The notes under the pieces are model-generated. The model worked only from the letters and a program-made list of their open reading frames with translations. It did no database searches and was not told the DNA's origin. Below are positions 14,317 through 21,635 of a DNA stretch of 26,209 bases, one piece after another (position 1 is the stretch's first letter; each line of letters opens with the position of its first letter). Origin of the DNA: a virus; IMG/VR virus record IMGVR_UViG_3300037143_000001, positions 1 to 26,209 of that record; one strand, written 5' to 3'. Position numbers and translations under genes: made by a program.

Positions 14317-15743
14317 GCTGCCTCCTCATCCTTGTGATGTGCCAGCACGCGGCGGTGGAACAGCGCCCGGTCCTCGTCGGCGAACTTGGCGCCCTTGCGG
14401 TACACCTCGTCGTCGGCGCCCTTGCCTGCGATCGGGTGCATGTGCTCGACCTGGGCGGCGTAGGCGGGTTGGAACACTCCCCGCTGCTTGGCCACGCCCA
14501 CGAGCTCATCGTCGACGAACCAGTGCTTGTAGCCCTCGTGGCAGACGACGCCAGGGCCGTCCCAGGAGGCGCCCAGCTCGTCGACGTAGCTGCGGCGAAC
14601 CATCGGATGAGTTGCGTGCTCGCCTCGCATAACCCGCGGGTTGGCGAGGTCGTTCGTCCCGACCACCTGAGCGCCGTAGCGGCGACCGACGTCCTGTGCG
14701 TGGTCGAGCCAGCCGGGCCGGAACCTCACGTCGTCGCCGACGAGCAGCAGCCACGGGGCGGACGTGGCCTCGTAAGCGACGTTGACCTTCTCGGCGAACG
14801 TGTGCGCGTCCGGGTTCGAGAGGACCTCACCCCCGCGGGCCAGCACCTCGGCGATCTCGTCGTCGTCGTCGTCCTCACAGACGAACCAGGCAGTCGCGAG
14901 GCCCGTCGATGCCCGCAAGCTCTCCATGAACCGCTGGACGTTCTGCGGCCGGTGGAGCACCGGGACGATGACGTCCACCTCCTCGGTCGCCGGTGGGGCG
15001 ACGAAGCTCGTCCAGAAGTCGTCCTCGGCGAGCCAGAGGTGCTTGAAGTGCGTGGTCCGGATGCCGGTGTGGACGTGGCAGGGGATCCCAAGCTCACGGG
15101 TGCGGTCGAAGAACGAGACGTCCTCGCCCATGAGAGCGCCGCCGCCAGGATCGGGCAGGCGGTCGAACCATGCCTCGCCGTACTTGGCCAGCACAGACTC
15201 GATGACGGAACGGTGGATGAGCACGCACGCTCCACCGGTGGCGCCGCACTCGACGAGAGCGTTGACGGGGTAGTGCATCCGGCCCGTGAAGCGCCGGATG
15301 CCGTCGTCGTGCTCGATCCAGTCGAGGATCGTCGGCGCCGGGAAGCACCGCATCCCGTTCGAGCCGTCGGCGCCGATCTCGCGCTGGGCGAATGCGAGGC
15401 CGCCGACGATGGGCCGCTCGGCCGGGTCGGCGACCGACAGGAGCATCTCGAGCACGTACGGCTCGAAGCCCATGTCCGCGTCGAGGAAGAAGAGCCACTC
15501 GCACGGGCCCGAGAGCAGCGTCTTGCAGGCGTCGTTGCGGCCTTCGGGGATGCCCATCGACGTGCATTTGATCTCGGCCCACGTGTGGAGGCGTCGCTCT
15601 CCTGCGATGTCGTGGGCGAGCAGGCTGATGAGCGACTTGTGGAAACTGGCCGAGACCTCGTTCGGGTGCAGGTAGGCGAGGAGGACGTTCGAGCTGTCGG
15701 CTGGCGTGACAGAGGTGGTCTTGGCGGATCGCTCGCCGGACAC
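14313..15743 (-). CDS. Tandem glycosyltransferase (two GT-A domains)
   Basis: This 476-residue protein contains two GT-A-type domains. The first (about 15-250) has MGIPEGRNDACKTLL and then WLFFLDADMGFE, with D88-A-D90 as the metal/sugar-nucleotide DxD, and a GEDVSFFDR acceptor-side motif near 206. The second (about 255-470) starts VDVIVPVLHRPQNVQRFMES and has WLLLVGDDVRFRPGW with D337/D338. No signal or membrane segment is seen, so it acts in the cytoplasm. It lies between the head protein and adaptor genes, and it overlaps the adaptor start. Some mycobacteriophages carry structural-region glycosyltransferases that glycosylate their own virions, so that role is likely here. Sugar and target are unknown. 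Confidence 0.85.
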   Translation of the reverse strand: MSGERSAKTTSVTPADSSNVLLAYLHPNEVSASFHKSLISLLAHDIAGERRLHTWAEIKCTSMGIPEGRNDACKTLLSGPCEWLFFLDADMGFEPYVLEMLLSVADPAERPIVGGLAFAQREIGADGSNGMRCFPAPTILDWIEHDDGIRRFTGRMHYPVNALVECGATGGACVLIHRSVIESVLAKYGEAWFDRLPDPGGGALMGEDVSFFDRTRELGIPCHVHTGIRTTHFKHLWLAEDDFWTSFVAPPATEEVDVIVPVLHRPQNVQRFMESLRASTGLATAWFVCEDDDDDEIAEVLARGGEVLSNPDAHTFAEKVNVAYEATSAPWLLLVGDDVRFRPGWLDHAQDVGRRYGAQVVGTNDLANPRVMRGEHATHPMVRRSYVDELGASWDGPGVVCHEGYKHWFVDDELVGVAKQRGVFQPAYAAQVEHMHPIAGKGADDEVYRKGAKFADEDRALFHRRVLAHHKDEEAA

Positions 15744-15747
15744 TTGT

Positions 15748-15972
15748 TCAGCGACGCGTGGTACGGAGCTGGCCAGGTGCGGCTGTCGCCTGCTCGACCA
15801 CTGGGCGCACGGTGCGCTTTGGGCGCGAGCACTCCTCGACGAACAGGTCCGGGTGGGCCTTCACGAGCGGGTCGTCGGCGGCCCAGGGGTCGCCTTCCTG
15901 CACGGTGAGGACTCCTGCAGGCGAGCCGATGGCCACCGTACGGGCAGCAAAGAGGACGCGAGTGTCTGACAT
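15748..15972 (-). CDS. Small head-module protein
   Basis: This 74-residue protein starts at an ATG with GGAG six bases upstream. It has a beta-strand-rich N-terminal half (RVLFAARTVAIGSPAGVLTV) followed by DPLVKAHPDLFVEE and a basic, probably flexible C-terminus. Short proteins with the 'DPLVKAHPDLF' pattern are common just after the major capsid gene in actinobacteriophages and may be minor head proteins. The function is not established. Its stop lies five bases before the glycosyltransferase GTG. Confidence 0.65.
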   Translation of the reverse strand: MSDTRVLFAARTVAIGSPAGVLTVQEGDPWAADDPLVKAHPDLFVEECSRPKRTVRPVVEQATAAPGQLRTTRR

Positions 15973-16005
15973 TGGGGGCTCCTAACGGGGCGGAAGTGGG
16001 CGGTT

Positions 16006-16045
16006 CCTGCGGCCACCGCCACCGCCCGGAGACGGTGGCCGCAGG
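16006..16045 (-). terminator. Strong hairpin after the major capsid gene
   Basis: A perfect 13-bp inverted repeat (CCTGCGGCCACCG at 16006-16018 and its complement at 16033-16045) with a 14 nt loop fills the gap between the capsid stop and the next gene. On the minus strand it is not followed by a T-run, so it is not a standard intrinsic terminator. It could partly stop transcription or protect the 3' end of capsid mRNA, raising capsid over downstream genes. Confidence 0.5.
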
Positions 16046-16060
16046 TCAAGAGGACACCTA

Positions 16061-17506
16061 TCAGCTATTGGCCAAAATCCTTAGAGCGTTGTGGGTGACC
16101 ACGTCAAAGCCCAAGCGGGTGTAAGCGTACCACCCGCGTTGTCCCGTTGGTCTGCCGGAGCTGGTATCGAATAGGTGCTGCACCAGCTCGACGGTCATGC
16201 CAGCACGCTGGATGATGTAGAACTGGCTGACATCACCCACGACCAGGAAGTTCTCCGCTCCTGTCGTCCCCGTGAACCCTGGGGCATAGTCGGTCAGCAC
16301 GACCGGCTTGCCCATCAGGACCGAGGTGCCGTCAGCCGCAAGGTTGACGGTGAAGTCGGAGAGCGCCAGGCCGTTGCCGAAGGCACGGATGAGGGCTTCC
16401 ACCTGCACGTTCATCACCCACGTCGAGCCGGGGCGGAAACGCTCAGGCATCTGCGCCCACACGTCACGGACGTCGAGGGCGCATATCTCGCCCGCCGTCG
16501 TCACCTTGGAGTGGGCCGGGCTGGTCGTGGTGTTCGCCATGGCGGTGAACAGGCCGGTCGGTTGTGACGAGCCGGAGCCCGTCATCGACTGGGCCGCGAT
16601 CAGGTCCGTGTAGCCCTGGCCGAGCACCATCGCCATCTCGTCGGCGAATCCGGGGTAGTCCTGCCCGACTTCGATCGAGTAGGGAATGAACCCGGCGGCC
16701 TTGTAGACCGGGATGGATGGCTGCGACAACGCCGGCGTGCCGTCGGTGACGACGCCAGCCTCAGCGACGAAGGACCATGTTGCACCCGGGGCCGTGACAC
16801 CCTTCCACGCGTCGGTCGTGATCGTCTTGATCGTCGCGAGCGAGAGGATGGGAGCTTCGAGCGCACCAGACGACAGGATGATCGTCGGGTCGATTAGGAC
16901 CGGTATTCCGTAGCCGCCGGCTGAGCCGGTGCCTTCGTTCGCTGCCCGGTACTCGTTGATCGCGCGTACCTCTTCGGGCGTGAACGCCGGGTTGGTCTGC
17001 GTGATCCCCTTGACGAAGGCCGACCGGTAGCCCTCGGTCTCGGTCAGGAGCAGGAGCTTGGCGATCTCACGGCTGTCGCAGTCGCCGTTGTTGCCGCGGA
17101 GCAGCTTCTCGATCCCGTCCTGCTGGAAGGGTGCGAGGTGCTTGCCCTCGGTCTCGACGACCTTGAGCGCTGCGTCGCGCATCTCGTTCCGGCTGGCCGT
17201 GCGGAGGTTGACCGCGTTCGGGTTGACCTTGCGGCCTACCTCGAACTCCGGGGCGCCGGGCGTTAGCTCGGACTTCCGGATCTCGGCCACCTTGCGCTGG
17301 CGGGCCTCGCGCTTCTCGAGCACGTCACGGACCTCGATCGCTTCCTCACAGGCGACGTCGAGACGCGCGTCCTGCTCGGGGGTGACCGATTCCGCGTCGG
17401 TGATCGACCGCACCTCGGCTGCCATCCAGGCCATCACGGCCCGCAGTTCGTCTATGGACAGCTCGGCGAGCTTTGCCCGCAGTGCTGCCCTCTCTTCGGG
17501 AGTCAT
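16061..17506 (-). CDS. Major capsid protein (HK97 fold)
   Basis: This 481-residue protein forms the icosahedral shell. Residues about 1-130 are charged and helical (RAALRAKLAELSIDELRAVM, EEAIEVRDVLEKREARQRKV) and look like the delta/scaffold domain removed by the prohead protease. The remainder has the HK97-fold sequence flow: GSAGGYGIPVLIDPTIIL, AGFIPYSIEVGQDYPGFADE, MTGSGSSQPTGLFTAMANTT, STWVMNVQVEALIRAFG, GWYAYTRLGFDVV. The ATG has AGGAGG about eight bases upstream. It directly follows the protease gene, the standard order. Confidence 0.92.
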   Translation of the reverse strand: MTPEERAALRAKLAELSIDELRAVMAWMAAEVRSITDAESVTPEQDARLDVACEEAIEVRDVLEKREARQRKVAEIRKSELTPGAPEFEVGRKVNPNAVNLRTASRNEMRDAALKVVETEGKHLAPFQQDGIEKLLRGNNGDCDSREIAKLLLLTETEGYRSAFVKGITQTNPAFTPEEVRAINEYRAANEGTGSAGGYGIPVLIDPTIILSSGALEAPILSLATIKTITTDAWKGVTAPGATWSFVAEAGVVTDGTPALSQPSIPVYKAAGFIPYSIEVGQDYPGFADEMAMVLGQGYTDLIAAQSMTGSGSSQPTGLFTAMANTTTSPAHSKVTTAGEICALDVRDVWAQMPERFRPGSTWVMNVQVEALIRAFGNGLALSDFTVNLAADGTSVLMGKPVVLTDYAPGFTGTTGAENFLVVGDVSQFYIIQRAGMTVELVQHLFDTSSGRPTGQRGWYAYTRLGFDVVTHNALRILANS

Positions 17507-17518
17507 TTCGTTGTCCTC

Positions 17519-19498
17519 CTAGGACTCGATGTGGTGCAAAGCGTCGAGGCTCTTCGCCTTACGCGCTGCCTTGGACCGAACCGCAGGGCCGCTGGCCGCC
17601 GGTGGCTTGGGTGTCTTGCTGGTGTCAGCGAACGGCGCTGCCGGAACGCTGGCGAACATGCGCTGGACGACCTTCGGGCTCGTCCGGTCGGTGAACCGGG
17701 CAAGCGCTACCGGGTCGTGGCGCAGGCGATCTATGAAGGCGTCGGTCGTGGACCGCACGCCGGAACTAGCGCCCTCGTTGGCCGGGAACGTCACCGGACC
17801 AAGCTCGAGCACTTGAGCATTCGTGATGGTCCGAAGCGGCAGCCCTTTCGGGTTGTCGATCGTGACCTTGCCGGAACGGTCCCACTGGTCCATGCGGACG
17901 ATGAAGCGGAACGATGCCCCGAGTTGGGAGCCGACCGTCTCGCCGGACATGAGCAGCCCGCGGAGCGCAGGCAGCACGAAGTTGCGGTTGTAGTCGGTGT
18001 CGAGGAGCGGGACCTCGTAGTACCCGCCGATGGCGTCCTCGCGGAGCGTCGAGAGCGGGCCCAGCGGCTTGTTGCCGAGCTGCGGATCGAAGCCGTGGTC
18101 GTAGAGCACCCGCATCGACGACTTGTCGCCCTGGATCGTCTCTGAGTAGGCACCGGGAGCGACGCGCTCAAGGAACTGGCCCTCGAACCACGAGTCGATC
18201 TCGTACCACTCGTTGAACGTGCTGAAATAGCCGAACATGAGCGAGCCGCTCTGGCCGGCGGGCGTCGACGTCGCATCGCGGAGCAGGACGCTCGGGGCGC
18301 CAGGGCTGGAATGGCGGGCACGGAGCAGGTTCTCCATCGGCGTCTTGTGGCGCTGAGGGTCCTCGATGCCAGGGTCGGGCGTGTTCGCCTCGTCGGTCGG
18401 GTCGTCCACGGTCACGACCGGCGCGCCGTTGCCGAGGAACTGGCCGCACTGGTCGCAGTAGTCGGCGTCGGAATCGTTCGAGGCGCCGCAGTATGAGCAC
18501 ACCGGCTCACCGTCGGCAGCGTCTCCACCACCGGGCGTGGCCGCTGCAGCCTGGGCGTTGGCGTCCACGAGTTCGAGGCCGCCGTCGGTATCGTCAGCCG
18601 CGTAACCTGCCTGGTAGAACGGGTAATCGTCAGGGTCCGCATTGGGATGGGACGCCGCGAAGTCGGCCGCCGACATCTGAGGGACACCAGCCGACTTGTC
18701 GCCCTTGCCTGCCTGGTAGTCGGCGTTGTCGGTTGCGACGGCCCGCCACATACCCTTCTTGGCTGCGGCGTTGGCCTCCGGTGCTGGCACGTACTCGGTC
18801 TGCTCAACGACCTGAATCGGGTCACCGGTGAACGTGACGACATCACTAGCGTCGATCGAGTAGTTCAGCTGCCAGTCGCCAGGCTCGTCGCCGCCGTAGC
18901 GGTGGAACACGACCCACTCGTCGCTTAAGTCCCGGACCCAGATGTCGATGTCGCCGACGCCGTCCTCAGCGTCCTTGCCGAGTTCCACGATGAGCGCCGC
19001 ATAGACGAGCGATTGGATGTCGCCGAATGACGTGGAGTCGTCGACGCGCTGCTCCGCTGTCTTGGGCGGGTTGGCGCGACAGAACGCATACCAACGCTCA
19101 CGCCTGGAGTTTGCCTCGACGGTCTGGAGTTCAGGGATGTCTTTCTGGTCAACGCCGCTGTCCCGGTAGTGCGCAGCGAGGTGGTTCCACACGGCCTGGC
19201 GGTCACCGGACGGGATGACCGAGTTGCCACCGTGGGCGCCGTTGAGCGCTCCCATGGTTGCCTGAAAGCCCTTCTCGTTGGCGTCGCCAGGGATCCCCTT
19301 TGCATCGACGTCGTGGTGAGGCCCCCAGCCGTCCTCCTTGTCGGTCCCGTCGGCGTCGGCGTCCGTCTCGCCCTCGTCAATCCAGGCGTACAGCTTCGGG
19401 AAGTCGCCAGCCACCTTGTCGAACGCCGTCTCGGCGGCCGGGCCGTTCCAAGAACCGGTCTTATCGATGGCGGTGTGGTGTATGGGAGCTGCTGGCAT
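17519..19498 (-). CDS. Prohead protease fused to N-terminal accessory domains and a zinc ribbon
   Basis: This 659-residue protein is several times longer than a simple prohead protease. Residues about 1-115 match a domain often fused to phage proteases (DFPKLYAWIDEG, GPHHDVDAKG, AVWNHLAAHYRDSG). Residues about 165-235 form a second domain (DIWVRDLSDEWVVFHRYGGD). Residues about 330-355 are a zinc ribbon (CSYCGASND, DYCDQCGQ). Residues about 418-575 are the HK97-type serine protease (GYFSTFNEWYEIDS, LYDHG near 466, LGASFRF near 528, LGPVTFPANEG). Residues after 600 form a basic tail. It should cut the capsid delta domain during prohead maturation. The ATG has GAGGTG five bases upstream. Confidence 0.85.
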   Translation of the reverse strand: MPAAPIHHTAIDKTGSWNGPAAETAFDKVAGDFPKLYAWIDEGETDADADGTDKEDGWGPHHDVDAKGIPGDANEKGFQATMGALNGAHGGNSVIPSGDRQAVWNHLAAHYRDSGVDQKDIPELQTVEANSRRERWYAFCRANPPKTAEQRVDDSTSFGDIQSLVYAALIVELGKDAEDGVGDIDIWVRDLSDEWVVFHRYGGDEPGDWQLNYSIDASDVVTFTGDPIQVVEQTEYVPAPEANAAAKKGMWRAVATDNADYQAGKGDKSAGVPQMSAADFAASHPNADPDDYPFYQAGYAADDTDGGLELVDANAQAAAATPGGGDAADGEPVCSYCGASNDSDADYCDQCGQFLGNGAPVVTVDDPTDEANTPDPGIEDPQRHKTPMENLLRARHSSPGAPSVLLRDATSTPAGQSGSLMFGYFSTFNEWYEIDSWFEGQFLERVAPGAYSETIQGDKSSMRVLYDHGFDPQLGNKPLGPLSTLREDAIGGYYEVPLLDTDYNRNFVLPALRGLLMSGETVGSQLGASFRFIVRMDQWDRSGKVTIDNPKGLPLRTITNAQVLELGPVTFPANEGASSGVRSTTDAFIDRLRHDPVALARFTDRTSPKVVQRMFASVPAAPFADTSKTPKPPAASGPAVRSKAARKAKSLDALHHIES

Positions 19499-19537
19499 CA
19501 GTTCACCTCAACTGTTCGAGTCGTCGTCATCGGCGGG

Positions 19538-20830
19538 TTAAGCACCGGCCGGCGATGGCGCCGGGTTCTTGATCGTCGGGGCCGGGACGTCAGCATCGGG
19601 CGTCTCTAGGTCGTCGTCGGCAGGCAATCTCGGATCCGGCTGGGCTTCGCCACCAGGAGGCAGCGTGGGCCCGGGCTTCTGCAGCTGCACCGAGACGAGC
19701 CCGGTGTGCTTGAGAAGTGTGAAGTCGCCGGTGAGGACGGCCTGGATCACGGTGTCGGGCTCGAAGCCTGCCTGGATGTAGGTCAGGATCGTCTTCGCGT
19801 CCTCAGACTTGATCGTGGCGGCCTCGGTCTCGTCCTCCTGCAGGAACGGGACGTCACGGCCGTCGTACCAGAGGCGAGAGCCAGCGGGGACGGCGACGAG
19901 TGTCGAGAGCGCGCCTGCCGCCGTGCGCCACAGGGGCCGCATCGTGGCGTCGGAGAACCGCCGCCGGGTGGAGGCGTAGTTCCCGGCGTTGAGTGCCGAG
20001 CCCTGCATCCCCTCGGACAGCGAGAGCAACGTCGGCGGGACACCGGCAGCCGAGGCGATCCGGAGTTCGCCAGCGCCCTGCACCGCGTTGATATTGAGCT
20101 GCTGGAAGTTGGAGCCGACGACCTTCACGTCCGCACCAGCGCCGAGGTAGAGGGTCTTGAAGCCGGACTGCGGACCGGTGTGGGCCGACTCGAGCTTGTC
20201 CTTGAACTTGTCGAAGGCTTCCTGGGAAACACCCTGTTGGAACTGCACGACGAGCGATGGCGTGGCTGCGTTCTTCAAGAAGGAGTGCTTGAAGTCGGAC
20301 ATGTCGAGGTAGGCGATGATGTCCGGCAACAGCGAGTTCATCCACGAGATGCCACGGAACTCGAAGTCGGGGTCAGGTATCGGCCGGTAGTGGCAGACCT
20401 CTTCGGGCAGGAATGTGGAGGTGACCTGGCCCTTTAGGTTCTTCACGATGTAGCCGACAAGCAGCTTGCCGTAGCCGAGCCCGGTCTCCACGTCCTCGGC
20501 ATCCACCGTGGCGATCGAGACCGACGTCGGCTTGAGCCGGATCAGCTGCTGGCCGCCTGGCGACTTCACCCAGTACGAGTTGCCGTACAGCGACGCGTCG
20601 ACTTCCATGCGGGAGAGCAGGTCGCCTGTCGTCGCCATCGGCCAAGGGGTCTCGAGCAGCGTCAGGTCCTGAGTCCCGAACAACTTGCCGGGACGCCCTG
20701 CCTGCCAGCCCTGGAAGGTGAAGCGGACCTCGGAGAACACCATCAGCCGGAGAGCGATGCACGCCCACACGATCGGGTTGCGCTTGGCCTGCGAGGCGGT
20801 CATCTCTTCGATGCCGCCCGACGGCATCAC
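19538..20830 (-). CDS. Portal protein, main part
   Basis: This 430-residue reading frame is a phage portal that forms the DNA channel at the capsid vertex. NPIVWACIALRLMVFSEVRF, GRPGKLFGTQDLTLLETPWP, TTGDLLSRMEVDASLYGNSY and LRIASAAGVPPTLLSLSEGM are typical portal segments. The C-terminus is Pro/Asp-rich. The only starts in this frame (GTG at 20830, ATG at 20827) have no Shine-Dalgarno, and homologous residues (GFNGVSYV) are encoded upstream in the same frame back to an in-frame TGA at about 20861-20863. The true N-terminus appears to lie in a separate frame (20874-20963). A joined protein would be 466 residues. Confidence 0.9.
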   Translation of the reverse strand: MMPSGGIEEMTASQAKRNPIVWACIALRLMVFSEVRFTFQGWQAGRPGKLFGTQDLTLLETPWPMATTGDLLSRMEVDASLYGNSYWVKSPGGQQLIRLKPTSVSIATVDAEDVETGLGYGKLLVGYIVKNLKGQVTSTFLPEEVCHYRPIPDPDFEFRGISWMNSLLPDIIAYLDMSDFKHSFLKNAATPSLVVQFQQGVSQEAFDKFKDKLESAHTGPQSGFKTLYLGAGADVKVVGSNFQQLNINAVQGAGELRIASAAGVPPTLLSLSEGMQGSALNAGNYASTRRRFSDATMRPLWRTAAGALSTLVAVPAGSRLWYDGRDVPFLQEDETEAATIKSEDAKTILTYIQAGFEPDTVIQAVLTGDFTLLKHTGLVSVQLQKPGPTLPPGGEAQPDPRLPADDDLETPDADVPAPTIKNPAPSPAGA

Positions 20831-20851
20831 ATAACTTACGCCATTGAATCC

Positions 20852-20879
20852 AAACTGCTCTCAGGTGCGCTCGCTAGAA
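20852..20879 (-). other. Candidate translational bypass (take-off TTC-TAG, landing TTT) in the portal gene
   Basis: The take-off codon TTC (20877-20879) is followed at once by TAG, and 22 nt later TTT (20852-20854) starts the main portal frame. Both codons are read by the same Phe tRNA. Joining them gives DYLRLF-GFNGVSYV, with the motif spacing expected of portals. A +1 shift hits TGA after four codons, and a -1 shift hits TAA within 13 codons, so simple frameshifting does not solve it. A mutation or an assembly error is the alternative. Confidence 0.45.
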
Positions 20880-20963
20880 GAGGCGAAGGTAATCCGGGAA
20901 ACTCAGAGTTCCTGAGTCAGACCGGCCTTCGCCTCTCGGTCGACGAATGAGGTTCGTCAACAT
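20874..20963 (-). CDS. Portal N-terminal ORF (29 aa) ending at TTC-TAG
   Basis: The ATG follows AAGGAGGTGAT (20970-20980), an 11-base perfect match to the 16S rRNA anti-Shine-Dalgarno, with 6 nt between. The 29 codons read MLTNLIRRPRG, EGRSDSG, TLSFPDYLRLF and stop at TAG. The final segment is what normally precedes the F-x-F-N/G-G-x-x-Y motif near the start of actinobacteriophage portals, and that motif reappears in the main portal frame as GFNGVSYV. This ORF is therefore the front of the portal, interrupted by a stop and a frame change, rather than an independent gene. Confidence 0.75.
   Translation of the reverse strand: MLTNLIRRPRGEGRSDSGTLSFPDYLRLF
20879..20936 (-). other. Nested RNA hairpin ending at the portal break
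   Basis: On the minus-strand transcript, AGAGGCGAAGG (20926-20936) pairs perfectly with CCTTCGCCTCT (20879-20889). Inside it CCGG (20922-20925) pairs with CCGG (20894-20897), and ACTCAG (20912-20917) pairs with CTGAGT (20901-20906) around a 5 nt loop. That makes about 21 pairs in 58 nt, ending on the first base of the TTC codon before TAG. Confidence 0.7.
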
Positions 20964-20969
20964 GCGGGC

Positions 20970-21046
20970 ATCACCTCCTTGGAAGTTGGGGAGGCAAGTA
21001 CCTGCTCCCATGGACGACTCCGGCAGACGCCGGAGCAACTGAACCG
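20970..21046 (-). promoter_or_regulatory. Portal leader: hairpin plus strong Shine-Dalgarno
   Basis: The gap between the Ala-rich gene and the portal leader ORF holds a perfect 7-bp hairpin with a 4 nt loop (CTCCGGC at 21018-21024, GCCGGAG at 21029-21035), without a following T-run on either strand. It also holds the Shine-Dalgarno AAGGAGGTGAT at 20970-20980. A CCTCC at 20990-20994 could pair with the GGAGG at 20974-20978 and partly hide it. I see no convincing promoter here. Confidence 0.5.
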
Positions 21047-21454
21047 TTAAGCGGGCGGGGCGCCGCCAAGGTGGAGAGCCGTCTCGACGTCCTGCTCGAC
21101 GGTCTTCAGCTCGTCGACGACCTTCTCGCCGAAGGACTCGGACTCGGCCACGAATGCGGGCACGTCGGTTGCCGCTGCTGCGATGTCAGTGGCCGCTGCT
21201 GCGACTTCGGTGGCGCCGGGGATCGGGAGGTCCTTCACGACGGAGGCGACCTCTGTGGCCGCCGCGGCTACGTCTGGAGCGACCTTGGCAGCCTCGGCCA
21301 CGTAGGCGTCGACGTCGGTCGTCAGATCGAGCTTGCCGATGCGGCCGACGAAGCTGAGGGCTGTCGCGCCGTACTTCTTGGCGACGGTCTGGAGTTCCTT
21401 GACGAACCCAGCTTCGTCGTCGGTCAATCCTGCGAGGTCAGCGGACCAGTTCAT
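21047..21454 (-). CDS. Ala-rich helical hypothetical protein
   Basis: This 135-residue protein begins MNWSADLAGLTDDEAGFVKE, one base after the stop of the upstream membrane-protein gene (TAACATG). Residues about 60-115 are low complexity and strongly helical, built on repeated AAAAT-x-V units (AAAATEVASVVKD, TEVAAAATDIAAAATDVPAF). The end (EKVVDELKTVEQDVETALHL) is amphipathic. No family is recognised. It has no signal peptide or membrane helix. It belongs to a three-gene insert between terminase and portal, where phages often place accessory genes. Confidence 0.6.
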   Translation of the reverse strand: MNWSADLAGLTDDEAGFVKELQTVAKKYGATALSFVGRIGKLDLTTDVDAYVAEAAKVAPDVAAAATEVASVVKDLPIPGATEVAAAATDIAAAATDVPAFVAESESFGEKVVDELKTVEQDVETALHLGGAPPA

Positions 21455-21455
21455 G

Positions 21456-21635
21456 TTATTTGATGTCCTTCTGTGAGGGCGGCGAGTCACCGCGTTCGAG
21501 TGCGATTCCGAATAGGACAAGGCCGGCGCCGAGGGTCACGATCCCGGCCCAGACGGCCAGGAAGCCGACGCCACCGGCGACAGCGAGGACGCCAAGCGCT
21601 TCGAGCAGCGAGGCGACGATGCGCGTCCAGTTCAC
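21456..21635 (-). CDS. Small two-helix membrane protein (59 aa)
   Basis: A 59-codon ORF starts at a GTG that overlaps the dioxygenase stop by 4 nt (GTGA) and ends one base before the next ATG. Residues about 9-27 and 28-47 are hydrophobic (LLEALGVLAVAGGVGFLAVW, IVTLGAGLVLFGIAL) and should form a helical hairpin in the membrane, followed by a polar tail (ERGDSPPSQKDIK). Its N-terminus (VNWTR) resembles that of the next gene (MNWSA). Small hydrophobic proteins between terminase and portal are common in actinobacteriophages, with unknown role. The tight spacing supports it. Confidence 0.65.
   Translation of the reverse strand: MNWTRIVASLLEALGVLAVAGGVGFLAVWAGIVTLGAGLVLFGIALERGDSPPSQKDIK

Noticed and set aside
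14334-15908. Long plus-strand open frame (over 500 codons) opposite the glycosyltransferase
   Set aside because: It mirrors the real gene's codon bias in GC-rich DNA. It has no ribosome site or recognisable domain, while the minus strand has clear GT-A motifs.
20831-20879. Simple +1 or -1 frameshift joining the two portal parts
   Set aside because: The +1 frame meets TGA after four codons and the -1 frame meets TAA within 13 codons, so neither reaches the main portal frame.
21018-21035. Intrinsic terminator before the portal
   Set aside because: The 7-bp hairpin has no T-run on either strand and lies inside the head operon, so stopping there would be harmful.
20831-21046. Group I or II intron in the portal gene
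   Set aside because: The interruption is only about 22 nt, far too short for a self-splicing intron.
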